DNA of 64,000 nt from Lachnoanaerobaculum sanguinis (GTDB lineage Bacteria; Bacillota; Clostridia; Lachnospirales; Lachnospiraceae): assembly GCF_033242365.1 (NCBI RefSeq), contig NZ_BTHK01000003.1, positions 62,001-126,000 of the forward strand, in the 5' to 3' direction. Position 1 is the first letter of the stretch, and each line of letters opens with the position of its first letter. Made by a program: the position numbers and the translations under genes. Shown here in pieces: positions 1 through 7,798 of the stretch. Below the pieces are notes generated by a model. The model ran no database searches, was not told the origin of the DNA, and saw only the letters and a program-made list of their open reading frames with translations.

Positions 1-339
1 CGGAACATTGTTAAAGTCAATCTCTGCAAGCATATCATTTTGTATCATCTTCTCAATCATATAATCTGAAGGGCATACTACATCATATACCACACCGCCT
101 GCCTCAAGTACCGGATACATCTCCTCATTGGTCTCAAACATATCATAAACAACCTTGATACCGGTTTCTTTTTCAAACTCCTCTACAACACTCTCGTCAA
201 TATACTCACCCCAGTTGTATACATAAAGCTCGCCTGCACTGCCTGCCTTGGCACCTGCATCGCTTTTTCCGCACCCTGATAATACAGCCACAGAAAGCAG
301 GCTCATCAATGTCATTATACTTACAAATTTCTTTTTCAC
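1..339 (-). CDS. potD: Spermidine/putrescine ABC transporter substrate-binding lipoprotein (N-terminal 113 residues)
   Basis: Extracytoplasmic polyamine-binding protein that would feed the PotABC transporter. The visible N-terminus has a lipoprotein signal with an LSGC lipobox near residue 23, then a typical extracellular solute-binding start (YVYNWGEYIDESVVEEFEKE). The start is taken as GTG at 339, preceded by AGAGGAAA; no ATG is better placed. It is the last gene of a regulator-potA-potB-potC-potD operon. The gene is cut by the window edge, so its C-terminus and binding residues cannot be judged. The PotD call rests on the motif and on the operon context. Confidence 0.9.
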   Translation of the reverse strand, partial: MKKKFVSIMTLMSLLSVAVLSGCGKSDAGAKAGSAGELYVYNWGEYIDESVVEEFEKETGIKVVYDMFETNEEMYPVLEAGGVVYDVVCPSDYMIEKMIQNDMLAEIDFNNVP

Positions 340-362
340 GTTTATTTCCTCTTATCTTCTAT

Positions 363-1151
363 TTATTTTTTCTTTATTTTATTCTGTGCAATATTTGATA
401 CTATCAGCAGTATCAAAACGGTAGCAAAAATGATTGTAGAAAGGGCGTACAGACTCGGCTTTATACCTCTTCTAACCTCTGAATATACCAGAGTTGATAT
501 AGTGTTTATACCTGCACCCTTTGTAAAATGTGTTATTATAAAATCATCCAGTGACATGGTAAAGGCAAGTAAAAATCCCGATATTACTCCCGGTAATATA
601 TCCGGAAATACCACCTTAAAAAATGCCGTAACAGGTGTAGCACCAAGATCCAGCGCCGCCTCATATGTAACTCTCTCAGTCTGCTTAAGCTTCGGCATTA
701 CAGACAGTATTACATACGGAATATTAAATGTTATATGACTTATAAGAATAGTCTTAAATCCAAGGCTTATTCCGAAAGCTATAAATCCAAGCATCAAAGA
801 GATACCTGTTACAATATCCGCATTCAACATAGGAATATTGTTGACAGCCATTACCACAGTTTTAGGTACCTTTCTCATATTGTTGATACCTAATGCCGCT
901 ACAGTTCCTATAATGGTTGCAATAAGTGCCGATAAAAATGCAATAACCAATGTGTTTCTGAAGGCAGACATTATTGTGGCGCTTTTAAAAAGCTCTCCAT
1001 ACCAGTCAAAAGTAAATCCACCCCATCTGTTCCTTGACTTTGAAGCATTAAAACTCAGTATCATAAGAGTTGCTATCGGGGCATATAAAAAAATCAATAT
1101 AAATACCAGGTAAAAATCCCCCAGTACTTTTCTTATCTTTGAATATATCAA
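363..1151 (-). CDS. potC: Spermidine/putrescine ABC transporter permease PotC
   Basis: Inner-membrane permease, 262 residues, about six hydrophobic segments. The cytoplasmic EAA loop that docks on the ATPase is visible as AALDLGATPVTAFFKVVFPD around residues 145-165. Length is normal for PotC. Its start overlaps the end of potB by 4 bases (ATGA), so the two permeases are probably translationally coupled. PotB and PotC are known to form the heterodimeric channel for polyamine uptake. Confidence 0.93.
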   Translation of the reverse strand: MIYSKIRKVLGDFYLVFILIFLYAPIATLMILSFNASKSRNRWGGFTFDWYGELFKSATIMSAFRNTLVIAFLSALIATIIGTVAALGINNMRKVPKTVVMAVNNIPMLNADIVTGISLMLGFIAFGISLGFKTILISHITFNIPYVILSVMPKLKQTERVTYEAALDLGATPVTAFFKVVFPDILPGVISGFLLAFTMSLDDFIITHFTKGAGINTISTLVYSEVRRGIKPSLYALSTIIFATVLILLIVSNIAQNKIKKK

Positions 1152-1969
1152 ACGCTCATGCCCTCCCCGTCTTTATCATACTTGGCAATAAATGCCATAC
1201 TGATAAGTATAAAGATCATCATTACCAGTGAGAGTCCGGAACCGAGATTCCAATTGCTTCCCTTTGTAAATTCCTGCTCTATTACATTTCCTATCAAAAG
1301 CACCTTGCTTCCGCCAAGGATATTACTGATAACAAATGTTGTCAGTGCCGGCACAAATACCATTGTTATGCCGCTGACAATACCCGGAATGCTCAGAGGA
1401 ATTATTACCTTTGTAAGTGTCTGCATTGTATTTGCACCAAGATCTCTTGCGGCATTTATTGTATTGTCATCTATCTTTTCAAGTACATTGTATATAGGAA
1501 GTACCATAAAAGGCAGATAGTTGTAAACCATACCGAGTATAATAGCTGCCGGTGTATTGATGATATTTAAACTCGGCAGATGCAAGAAGTTTAAAATCGT
1601 ATTTATTATTCCGTTTTTCTCCAAAAGTGAAAGCCATGCTAGAGTTCTAAGCAGGAAGTTCATCCACATAGGTAAAATAAATATAAATACTATAAGACTT
1701 CCCTTATTAAGCTTTTTGCTTTTCAAAGTAAGTGCCAGCGGAAATGCCATTACAAGGCAAATAGCCGTACTTACAATTGATAATATTATGGACAGTACAA
1801 GTGCCTTAAAATGGTCCTTTGCAAATATTGAAAGCACATTTGCCGCTGTAAAGCTTCCGCTCCTATCAGTCAATCCATATATAAAAATCAGTGAAAGAGG
1901 TATTATTGTAAAACCTATCATCCAAAGAATATATGGGAATGCAAGTACTTTTCTTAAATCCTTATTCAT
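1148..1969 (-). CDS. potB: Spermidine/putrescine ABC transporter permease PotB
   Basis: Inner-membrane permease, 273 residues, with about six membrane segments and an EAA loop (AARDLGANTMQTLTKVIIP) in the second half. It overlaps potA upstream (8 bases) and potC downstream (4 bases). Order potA-potB-potC-potD is the classic polyamine import operon. Sequence pattern and context agree; no defect seen. Confidence 0.93.
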   Translation of the reverse strand: MNKDLRKVLAFPYILWMIGFTIIPLSLIFIYGLTDRSGSFTAANVLSIFAKDHFKALVLSIILSIVSTAICLVMAFPLALTLKSKKLNKGSLIVFIFILPMWMNFLLRTLAWLSLLEKNGIINTILNFLHLPSLNIINTPAAIILGMVYNYLPFMVLPIYNVLEKIDDNTINAARDLGANTMQTLTKVIIPLSIPGIVSGITMVFVPALTTFVISNILGGSKVLLIGNVIEQEFTKGSNWNLGSGLSLVMMIFILISMAFIAKYDKDGEGMSV

Positions 1970-3038
1970 TTACACCCACAGCCTCCTCATCCTCAGACTC
2001 AGGCTTGTTCATTATCTGTATATCAAAAGGATCCACACTGATGCCGACTTCCTTGCCTACCGGGAACATATCTGTAGAATGTACCAGCCACTCATATCCG
2101 TTCGGAGTAGTAACTTCCATCTCATAATGCACTCCCTTAAATATCAAATGAGTAACTCTTCCTACCAAAGTTCCCTTTTCAGGTTCTACAAGGTCAATAT
2201 CCTCAGGTCTTATTACAACGTCAACAGGCTTATTTGTTCCAAATCCCACGTCCACACAGGCAAATTTTGCTCCGAATATATCTACAAGCTTATCCTGTAC
2301 CATAGTTCCGCCGATTATATTTGATTCACCTATAAAGTCCGCTACAAAGGCATTTTCAGGCTCGTTATATATCTGCTCAGGAGTACCCATCTGCTGTATA
2401 TATCCCTGATTCATAACCACAATAGTATCGGACATTGTAAGTGCCTCTTCCTGATCATGTGTAACATAGACGAAAGTAATACCCAGCTCATTTTTAAGTC
2501 TGATAAGTTCATATTGCATATCCTGACGAAGTTTTAAATCAAGTGCCCCAAGCGGCTCATCAAGTAAGAGTACCTTCGGCTCATTTACTATAGCTCTTGC
2601 AATTGCAATTCTTTGCTGCTGTCCGCCTGAGAGTAAATTTATATTTCTGTTTTCATATCCGGAGAGATTTACCAGCTTAAGCGCATATTTTATCTTATCA
2701 TCAATATATGCCTTTGATTTATTCTTTATCTTCAAACCGAAGGCTATATTTTCCGCAATGTTCATATGAGGAAATAATGCATACTTTTGAAATACCGTAT
2801 TTAAATTTCTTTTATTCGGCGGCAGATTTGATATATCCTTGCCGTCAAAAATTACTCTTCCGGTATCCGCCTGTGCAAATCCACCTATTATTCTAAGGGT
2901 GGTCGTCTTACCGCAACCAGAAGGACCGAGTAAAGTTACAAATGAGTTTTCTTTAATTGATAAATTTAAATCATCCAAAACAATCTCTCCGTCAAAACTC
3001 TTTGAGATATGCTCCAAATCAATAAGGGATGTCGACAT
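1962..3038 (-). CDS. potA: Spermidine/putrescine ABC transporter ATPase PotA
   Basis: Cytoplasmic ATPase that powers polyamine import, 358 residues. Walker A GPSGCGKTTT (about 38-47), ABC signature LSGGQQQR (about 136-143), Walker B VLLLDEP and the switch histidine in YVTHDQEEA are all present, followed by a TOBE-type C-terminal domain (about 260-350). It starts 14 bases after the end of the regulator gene, so the regulator and transporter are likely co-transcribed. Confidence 0.94.
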   Translation of the reverse strand: MSTSLIDLEHISKSFDGEIVLDDLNLSIKENSFVTLLGPSGCGKTTTLRIIGGFAQADTGRVIFDGKDISNLPPNKRNLNTVFQKYALFPHMNIAENIAFGLKIKNKSKAYIDDKIKYALKLVNLSGYENRNINLLSGGQQQRIAIARAIVNEPKVLLLDEPLGALDLKLRQDMQYELIRLKNELGITFVYVTHDQEEALTMSDTIVVMNQGYIQQMGTPEQIYNEPENAFVADFIGESNIIGGTMVQDKLVDIFGAKFACVDVGFGTNKPVDVVIRPEDIDLVEPEKGTLVGRVTHLIFKGVHYEMEVTTPNGYEWLVHSTDMFPVGKEVGISVDPFDIQIMNKPESEDEEAVGVNE

Positions 3039-3052
3039 ACTTCCTCCAATTT

Positions 3053-3586
3053 TTAAAAATTAGGCGGTGTGCTGACCCAAATAAGTCTTGCACCTCGCTT
3101 TGAGCTGATATAATGCTTTTTATCAGATGTAAAATAAAAAGCCTCTCCTTTTTTTGCCAAATACACATCATTTCCCCTATGTATCTCCACAGTTCCGGAA
3201 AGAATATATCCGAACTCCTCTCCGTCATGTGGATTGTCAGGATATGTCATACCTCCCGGTTCAATAGTCTGAAGTATAGGTTCCATCATATTTTTTTGTG
3301 CATTCGGTATTATCCATTCGATGGTATTATTAAGTTCTTTATCCTCTTTAATAAAGTAGTCTTCTTCGGTAAAAACCACCTGCGTTTCGGTTTCTTCATC
3401 AAAGAAGTCCTTTATTTCCACTCCAAGGCATTGCAAAATATCAAGAAGAGTTGCTATAGACGGTGAAGTCAGATCATTCTCCAGCTGCGAAATAAATCCT
3501 TTGGACAATTCCGCTCTATCAGCAAGCTCTTCTTGTGTAAGTCCCGCAAGCACTCTGAGTCTTTTTAGTTTTGAACCAATCTCCAT
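3053..3586 (-). CDS. XRE-cupin transcriptional regulator (PuuR-like) of the polyamine operon
   Basis: 177 residues: an N-terminal helix-turn-helix (RLRVLAGLTQEELADRAELS, about 8-27) and a C-terminal cupin fold (about 105-177). This architecture is shared with PuuR-type polyamine-responsive repressors. The ATG at 3586 was chosen because AAAGAAAGG precedes it; upstream in-frame ATG codons fall on or before the promoter. It is the first gene of the pot operon, so autoregulation by polyamines is a reasonable inference, not shown here. Confidence 0.85.
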   Translation of the reverse strand: MEIGSKLKRLRVLAGLTQEELADRAELSKGFISQLENDLTSPSIATLLDILQCLGVEIKDFFDEETETQVVFTEEDYFIKEDKELNNTIEWIIPNAQKNMMEPILQTIEPGGMTYPDNPHDGEEFGYILSGTVEIHRGNDVYLAKKGEAFYFTSDKKHYISSKRGARLIWVSTPPNF

Positions 3587-3608
3587 AAAAAGCCTTTCTT
3601 TGTGTTGC

Positions 3609-3680
3609 ACACTATTTCTAAGTAAAAAGTTTAGTGTTATTAAACAAAGAATATTATACATTATCTTAAGCAACTGTCAA
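3609..3680 (-). promoter_or_regulatory. Promoter of the regulator-potABCD operon, with inverted repeat
   Basis: On the minus strand TTGACA (3675-3680), a 16-base spacer and TATAAT (3653-3658) form a near-consensus sigma-A promoter 67 bases upstream of the regulator start. Between promoter and start lies an ACACTA/TAGTGT inverted repeat (about 3609-3637), a possible operator. The rest of 3587-3899 shows only AT-rich sequence. Confidence 0.75.
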
Positions 3681-3899
3681 GCACTTTATTTTTATTCATT
3701 ATTTTATTTTTTACTAACTTCCTAAATAAATTTTATAGCACTATGCATAAATAAATCTGTAAAGTTATATTAAACCGAAAAATAAACTTTTATCATTTTC
3801 TTTATGTTTTTTAAATTGTACTTTGATACTTGCTATGATATATTGAAGTCAGTAATGCATAATTTATTTTATATCATTGTAAAGGGGGATTTATATTAT

Positions 3900-4151
3900 A
3901 TGAATAAAACTGATAATTTTAACCTTAATTTAAGCCTGTCTGTAAAAGTTGTTATACTGATATTATTGATTATATGCATACTTAACGGAAGTAAAATCTC
4001 CGATTTTATTTATTCCTTAAATACCGAAGGTTTTAGTGAATTTGAGGGAATGAGAACATATATATCGATACAAATCATCCTAAGTATTTTATCAATCCTT
4101 GATGCATTGTTGATAGCTGTGGATTATTACAAACTTTCAAAAACTTCATAG
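3900..4151 (+). CDS. Small two-helix membrane protein, paralog of the gene at 7542
   Basis: 83 residues with hydrophobic segments at about 14-29 and 54-74. The ATG at 3900 is preceded by AAAGGGGG. It aligns along its full length with the product at 7542-7790; both share the stretch QIILS-LS-LD-LI-VDY-KL near the C-terminus. I do not recognise the family. Two related copies within 4 kb, among other small genes of unknown function, suggest a duplicated accessory set. Confidence 0.6.
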   Translation: MNKTDNFNLNLSLSVKVVILILLIICILNGSKISDFIYSLNTEGFSEFEGMRTYISIQIILSILSILDALLIAVDYYKLSKTS

Positions 4152-4280
4152 ATTATGTATTTATAAATATAGCAGGTGTAGATAGACTGTATGGGGTGAT
4201 ATTTTTTGGAATGGAACTAATAATGTACAATCTATTAAAGCTTCTATGACATAGATTTTGGATTAATACAGGAGAACTTT

Positions 4281-4806
4281 ATGGATCAATACATTTGTAA
4301 TTATCGTACTATCAGAGATATATCTACTACAGATAGCAGTTTTTTGCCGTCGGTTTATAACTTTTATAAAAATGATATCATTATACCAAAAAAAATCACA
4401 GGATGATATAATTTTACTGCTTGGCAAAGAATATGGACTGAATAAAGTATTATATAGTGAACTTGACAGGATGACAGCAGACTCAGCTATCTCATTGATT
4501 AATTATAACAAACCTGAAAATACCCGGAATATTCATACTCATGATATTTGGCAACTTCCACAAAATTTAGCGACTTCCCGCTTTTATAAGGATTTTTATG
4601 AGAGATTTGTAAAAATAGGAGATTCTCCTAAGATTATATTAGTTTATATACCGGATAAAGATTATTTTATGTCTAATTCATCCTTTTTTGAAATTGCAAT
4701 TTATGTTTATAGAGGAATAAACGAAGATGACTTTAATAAAAAAGGGCCGGAGTATAAACATTATCTCAACAGTATGTTTTTATTAAGTGAAGCTCTAAAA
4801 AACTAA
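4281..4806 (+). pseudogene. Unknown gene frameshifted in an A8 run
   Basis: A well-placed ATG at 4281 (CAGGAGAACTTT just upstream) opens a frame that stops after 42 codons. The following frame stays open to 4806. The frames meet in a run of eight A at 4388-4395; with seven A the two join into one ~174-residue protein reading IIIPKKSQDDIILLLG across the joint. The C-terminal part (about 140 residues) has alternating acidic and aromatic stretches but no motif I recognise. It could be a true mutation, a slippage-controlled gene or a sequencing error. Confidence 0.6.
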
Positions 4807-4863
4807 AATCAGTCTTGATCCTATAGTTTTATAATAGACAATTTTATAGAGGAGATTAAACCA

Positions 4864-5280
4864 TTGCTAAAGTACTATAGTTTTGAGCTTGATGACTGGC
4901 AAGATAATGGGTGGCTACTTGAAGTATTGAAGCTGTTTTTAGATAAAGAAAGAGAAGTGGAAATAAATTGCTGGAATGATGAAATTGATGCTATAAATCT
5001 GGCAATTGATTTGGGCTTTAGAGTAATAGAGATAAAACAATTCTTAATCAGACTTATTGGGACTACAGATATGCTCGATTTAAATAAAATTATGAGTCTA
5101 AAAAGTTTTGTTCAAACTACAGAAGAAGATGTAGAAGAAAATTTGTTGCCGTTTTTCTCCCTATTTATTAAAGATGAAATATTCATTGAACACTATGCCA
5201 GAGAAAATTATGTTTATAAAAAAGAAAAGTTTGATTTGACTGTAGATATCTTGAATCGTCATAATGTAGAATTTCACTAA
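4864..5280 (+). CDS. Hypothetical protein, first of a tandem paralogous pair
   Basis: 138 residues, start TTG at 4864 chosen because TAGAGGAG lies 8 bases upstream and the frame has no earlier start. Soluble, acidic, no signal peptide. It shares the pattern EVLKLFLxxEKEIE, AIDLGFRxIEIK and RLxGTTxMLDLxKIM with the next gene. Family not recognised; the size and tandem duplication resemble clusters of immunity-like genes, but no toxin gene is present nearby. Confidence 0.65.
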   Translation: MLKYYSFELDDWQDNGWLLEVLKLFLDKEREVEINCWNDEIDAINLAIDLGFRVIEIKQFLIRLIGTTDMLDLNKIMSLKSFVQTTEEDVEENLLPFFSLFIKDEIFIEHYARENYVYKKEKFDLTVDILNRHNVEFH

Positions 5281-5310
5281 TTTGGTATCGTAAGAAAGAT
5301 ATGTGTATAT

Positions 5311-5730
5311 ATGAATAATGATTTATCAAATAGTACCGCTAAAAAAACAGTTAATTTCTTGCTAATTGATGACCTGCAAGATAAAAATTTACCTGTTGAG
5401 GTATTGAAACTATTTTTATATGAAGAAAAGGAAATAGAACTTGATTGCTTAAATAATGAAATTGACACTATAAATCTGGCATTTGATTTGGGCTTTAGGC
5501 TAATAGAGATAAAACCATCTTTGATTAGATTAAAAGGGACTACAAGTATGCTTGATTTGAGAAAAATCATGAACATTAAAGAAGATAGTTTGTTTCCATT
5601 TTTCTTTGTAAATATAGACGACAGCATTATAGCCGACCAATATTTTAAAGAATTATTGATTTACAAAAAAGATAAATTTGATTTGATTACAGATATACTA
5701 AAGCGTAATAATGTAAATTTCCATTACTAG
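5311..5730 (+). CDS. Hypothetical protein, second of a tandem paralogous pair
   Basis: 139 residues, 30 bases after its paralog. The central part (about 28-90) is close to the first copy, while the N-terminal 25 residues and the C-terminal third have diverged. The ribosome binding site is weak (AAGAAAG about 14 bases before ATG), so it may be translated by coupling to the upstream gene. A strong terminator follows at 5739. Function unknown. Confidence 0.65.
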   Translation: MNNDLSNSTAKKTVNFLLIDDLQDKNLPVEVLKLFLYEEKEIELDCLNNEIDTINLAFDLGFRLIEIKPSLIRLKGTTSMLDLRKIMNIKEDSLFPFFFVNIDDSIIADQYFKELLIYKKDKFDLITDILKRNNVNFHY

Positions 5731-5738
5731 AGGAGTTT

Positions 5739-5790
5739 ATATCCTGACAAGTCACAGTGCCAATGCCTTTTGCTTGTCAGGATATTTTTA
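5739..5790 (+). terminator. Rho-independent terminator
   Basis: 13-base perfect stem ATATCCTGACAAG / CTTGTCAGGATAT followed by TTTTTA. It closes the tandem paralog pair and may also serve the convergent hydrolase gene. Confidence 0.85.
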
Positions 5791-5803
5791 ATCTCAAAAA
5801 TCT

Positions 5804-6712
5804 TTATTTAAAGTCTATATTATTTAAAAAATCACCGATTATACCCCTGTACTCCGCCTCTCCAAGTACTTCTCTTGACTGTGCATGTGCCGCATTCGGT
5901 ACCAAATGAAGCTCTGAATACCCTGCTGTAGCTGCCTTATTTACCTGCGAATTCTCAGGCAAAATAAAGGTATCCGCCTCACCGTGTATAAAGCATACAG
6001 GTACTTCATTTCCGACAAGAGCATCCTTTGGCGAAGTCTTTTTAAGATCATAGCCATATCTTAATTTCATTGCTAAATTTACACTTGGAAGTACTGCGCC
6101 CACCTTTGCCACATCATAGGCTGCATGAAGCAAATCATACAAGTTTGAAAATCCGCAATCTGCCACAACAAAATCTACCTTCGGCTTTTTTGCAAGTACC
6201 ATCAAAGAAGTGGCTGCACCCATAGACTCTCCGTGAAGCCCAAGCTTAATATTGCCATATCTGTTATAGCTGTCTTCGATAAGCTTTTCAAGATCTTCCG
6301 ACTCAAACTGTCCGAGGCTTAAGGCTGTTTTTGCATTCTCACCATGATCCCTTAAATCATAAATAATACAGTTAAATCCAAGGTCCATATATGTATCCAC
6401 ATATTTTACAGCACCATATCTGTTTGACTTAAAACCGTGGCTTATAATCACATATTTATCGGTCTCTACAGGATTTTTTACAAGAGTCACATGGAGCTCA
6501 TAGTCTTTATATCCCTTTACTGTATATTCTTCCTTTTCATAGGAATCATAATTTCCCCAAAGTCCATGTTCCTTTTCCCAAGATATCTCTTTATCAAGTG
6601 TGGATACCTCAGGTGCGGCTATTTGAGATGCAAGCCCCAGAATAAATCTGCAATACCATCCGATTGCAACCAGTACAATTACTATTGCAATCGCAATTAT
6701 TATTTTCTTCAT
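5804..6712 (-). CDS. Membrane-anchored alpha/beta hydrolase
   Basis: 302 residues. Residues 1-22 form a hydrophobic N-terminal anchor; the rest is an alpha/beta hydrolase with nucleophile motif GESMG (about 160), an acid in HGEADTF (about 244) and a histidine in NAAHAQS (about 275). It resembles the extracytoplasmic hydrolases of the YqkD/FrsA-like type common in Firmicutes. The substrate cannot be told. It stands alone, convergent with the upstream plus-strand genes. Confidence 0.8.
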   Translation of the reverse strand: MKKIIIAIAIVIVLVAIGWYCRFILGLASQIAAPEVSTLDKEISWEKEHGLWGNYDSYEKEEYTVKGYKDYELHVTLVKNPVETDKYVIISHGFKSNRYGAVKYVDTYMDLGFNCIIYDLRDHGENAKTALSLGQFESEDLEKLIEDSYNRYGNIKLGLHGESMGAATSLMVLAKKPKVDFVVADCGFSNLYDLLHAAYDVAKVGAVLPSVNLAMKLRYGYDLKKTSPKDALVGNEVPVCFIHGEADTFILPENSQVNKAATAGYSELHLVPNAAHAQSREVLGEAEYRGIIGDFLNNIDFK

Positions 6713-6841
6713 CTAATTTATATCACCTTTCTATAAATACAAAGCTAAAAATCAATCGCTAACAGTATAAACATTTCAATTGTATCTATCAAGTTTTTTA
6801 TTCTGTTTTCAATATAAAATATATACTTATAAATATGGCTT

Positions 6842-6860
6842 ATAATAAACTGTTTATTAT
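6842..6860. promoter_or_regulatory. Perfect 19-base palindrome, candidate antitoxin operator
   Basis: ATAATAAAC-T-GTTTATTAT, 12 bases upstream of the -35 box of the relB-yafQ promoter. RelB-type antitoxins are ribbon-helix-helix proteins that bind palindromes near their own promoter, so this is a plausible autoregulation site. The AT-rich sequence makes chance occurrence less unlikely. Confidence 0.45.
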
Positions 6861-6872
6861 TATTACAATGTA

Positions 6873-6901
6873 TTGACATTGCACGAATTTTAAACTATAT
6901 T
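6873..6901 (+). promoter_or_regulatory. Promoter of the RelB/YafQ pair
   Basis: TTGACA (6873-6878), 17-base spacer, TATATT (6896-6901): a near-consensus promoter 22 bases before the antitoxin start. Confidence 0.75.
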
Positions 6902-6922
6902 TTAGATATTGGAGGTAGATGT

Positions 6923-7192
6923 ATGACTACAAATCTAAATATAAGAACAGATAAAAATATAAAGGATCAGGCTGAAGAAATTTTCAACCAACTTGGTCTC
7001 AATATGACAACAGCTATAAATATGTTTTTGAGAACAGCAGTCAGAGAAAACGGCATACCGTTTGAGCTGAAGCTTGACACACCTAACAATAATACAAAGG
7101 CTGCTATTGAAGAAGGACGCAAGCTCTTTAATGACGATTCTGTCAAAGGATATAAAAGCATTAAAGAACTAAGAGATGCTTTGGATGTATGA
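6923..7192 (+). CDS. RelB/DinJ-family antitoxin
   Basis: 89 residues. The N-terminal ribbon-helix-helix (LNIRTDKNIKDQAEEIFNQL, then MTTAINMFLRTAV) is the DNA-binding and dimerisation unit typical of RelB/DinJ. The C-terminal half would wrap the toxin. It is preceded by TTGGAGG and overlaps the toxin gene by 4 bases (ATGA), the usual antitoxin-first arrangement. Confidence 0.9.
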   Translation: MTTNLNIRTDKNIKDQAEEIFNQLGLNMTTAINMFLRTAVRENGIPFELKLDTPNNNTKAAIEEGRKLFNDDSVKGYKSIKELRDALDV

Positions 7193-7464
7193 AGTACACT
7201 ATAAAATTTACTACTCAGTTTAAAAGAGATTTGAAACTTGCAAAAAAGCAAAATAAGAATATCGATAAACTGTTTGAGATAATTGAGATTTTAGCAGACG
7301 GAAATCAATTGCCGGCAAAGTATAGAGATCACGAGCTTACAGGTAATTATAAAGATACCAGAGAATGTCATATAGAACCGGATTGGTTACTTATATATGA
7401 AATTCGTGAAGAGATACTTGTACTGATGTTAAATAGGGTGGGAAGTCATTCTGAATTGTTCTAA
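7189..7464 (+). CDS. YafQ-family mRNA interferase toxin
   Basis: 91 residues of the RelE/YafQ fold. Features typical of YafQ are visible: FKRDLKLAKKQ near the N-terminus, HELTGNYKDTRECHIEPDWLLIYEI in the centre with the active-site histidines, and the C-terminal RVGSHSELF that carries the last catalytic histidine. YafQ toxins cut mRNA on the ribosome. The gene appears intact, so the pair is probably functional. Confidence 0.9.
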   Translation: MKYTIKFTTQFKRDLKLAKKQNKNIDKLFEIIEILADGNQLPAKYRDHELTGNYKDTRECHIEPDWLLIYEIREEILVLMLNRVGSHSELF

Positions 7465-7541
7465 TGACAGATATCTTTGCTGTAATAGAGTAGATTAACA
7501 TTTTTCAGTAGTGGACTGTGAATACATTTGAACAATTATTT

Positions 7542-7790
7542 ATGAATAGAAACGATGATAACAGCATAACCTATATAGCTTACAAGGGTGCAATACTGCT
7601 TGTACTGTTAATATTGATATTTAATGCGGATAACATTGCACCACGTATATTCCTTTATTATTATGCAGATAACAACTACAGTTATTTCGAATTTATGCAG
7701 GCATATATTACAACACAGATAATACTTTCTCTTTTGTCTGTTTTGGATATAGGTTTGATAGTAGTTGATTATCTTAAATTAAAGAAATAG
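7542..7790 (+). CDS. Small two-helix membrane protein, paralog of the gene at 3900
   Basis: 82 residues if started at ATG 7542; this start matches the paralog at 3900-4151 (MNK/MNR, same length), although no clear ribosome binding site precedes it. A GTG at 7518 would add 8 residues. Two hydrophobic segments (about 12-30 and 53-73). It lies 77 bases downstream of the YafQ gene and may be read from the same promoter. Function unknown. Confidence 0.55.
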   Translation: MNRNDDNSITYIAYKGAILLVLLILIFNADNIAPRIFLYYYADNNYSYFEFMQAYITTQIILSLLSVLDIGLIVVDYLKLKK

Positions 7791-7798
7791 GATAGGTT

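Noticed and set aside
5205..5260. Possible tRNA or small RNA genes in intergenic gaps
   Set aside because: No cloverleaf with TTCRA/CCA features was found in any intergenic stretch of the window.
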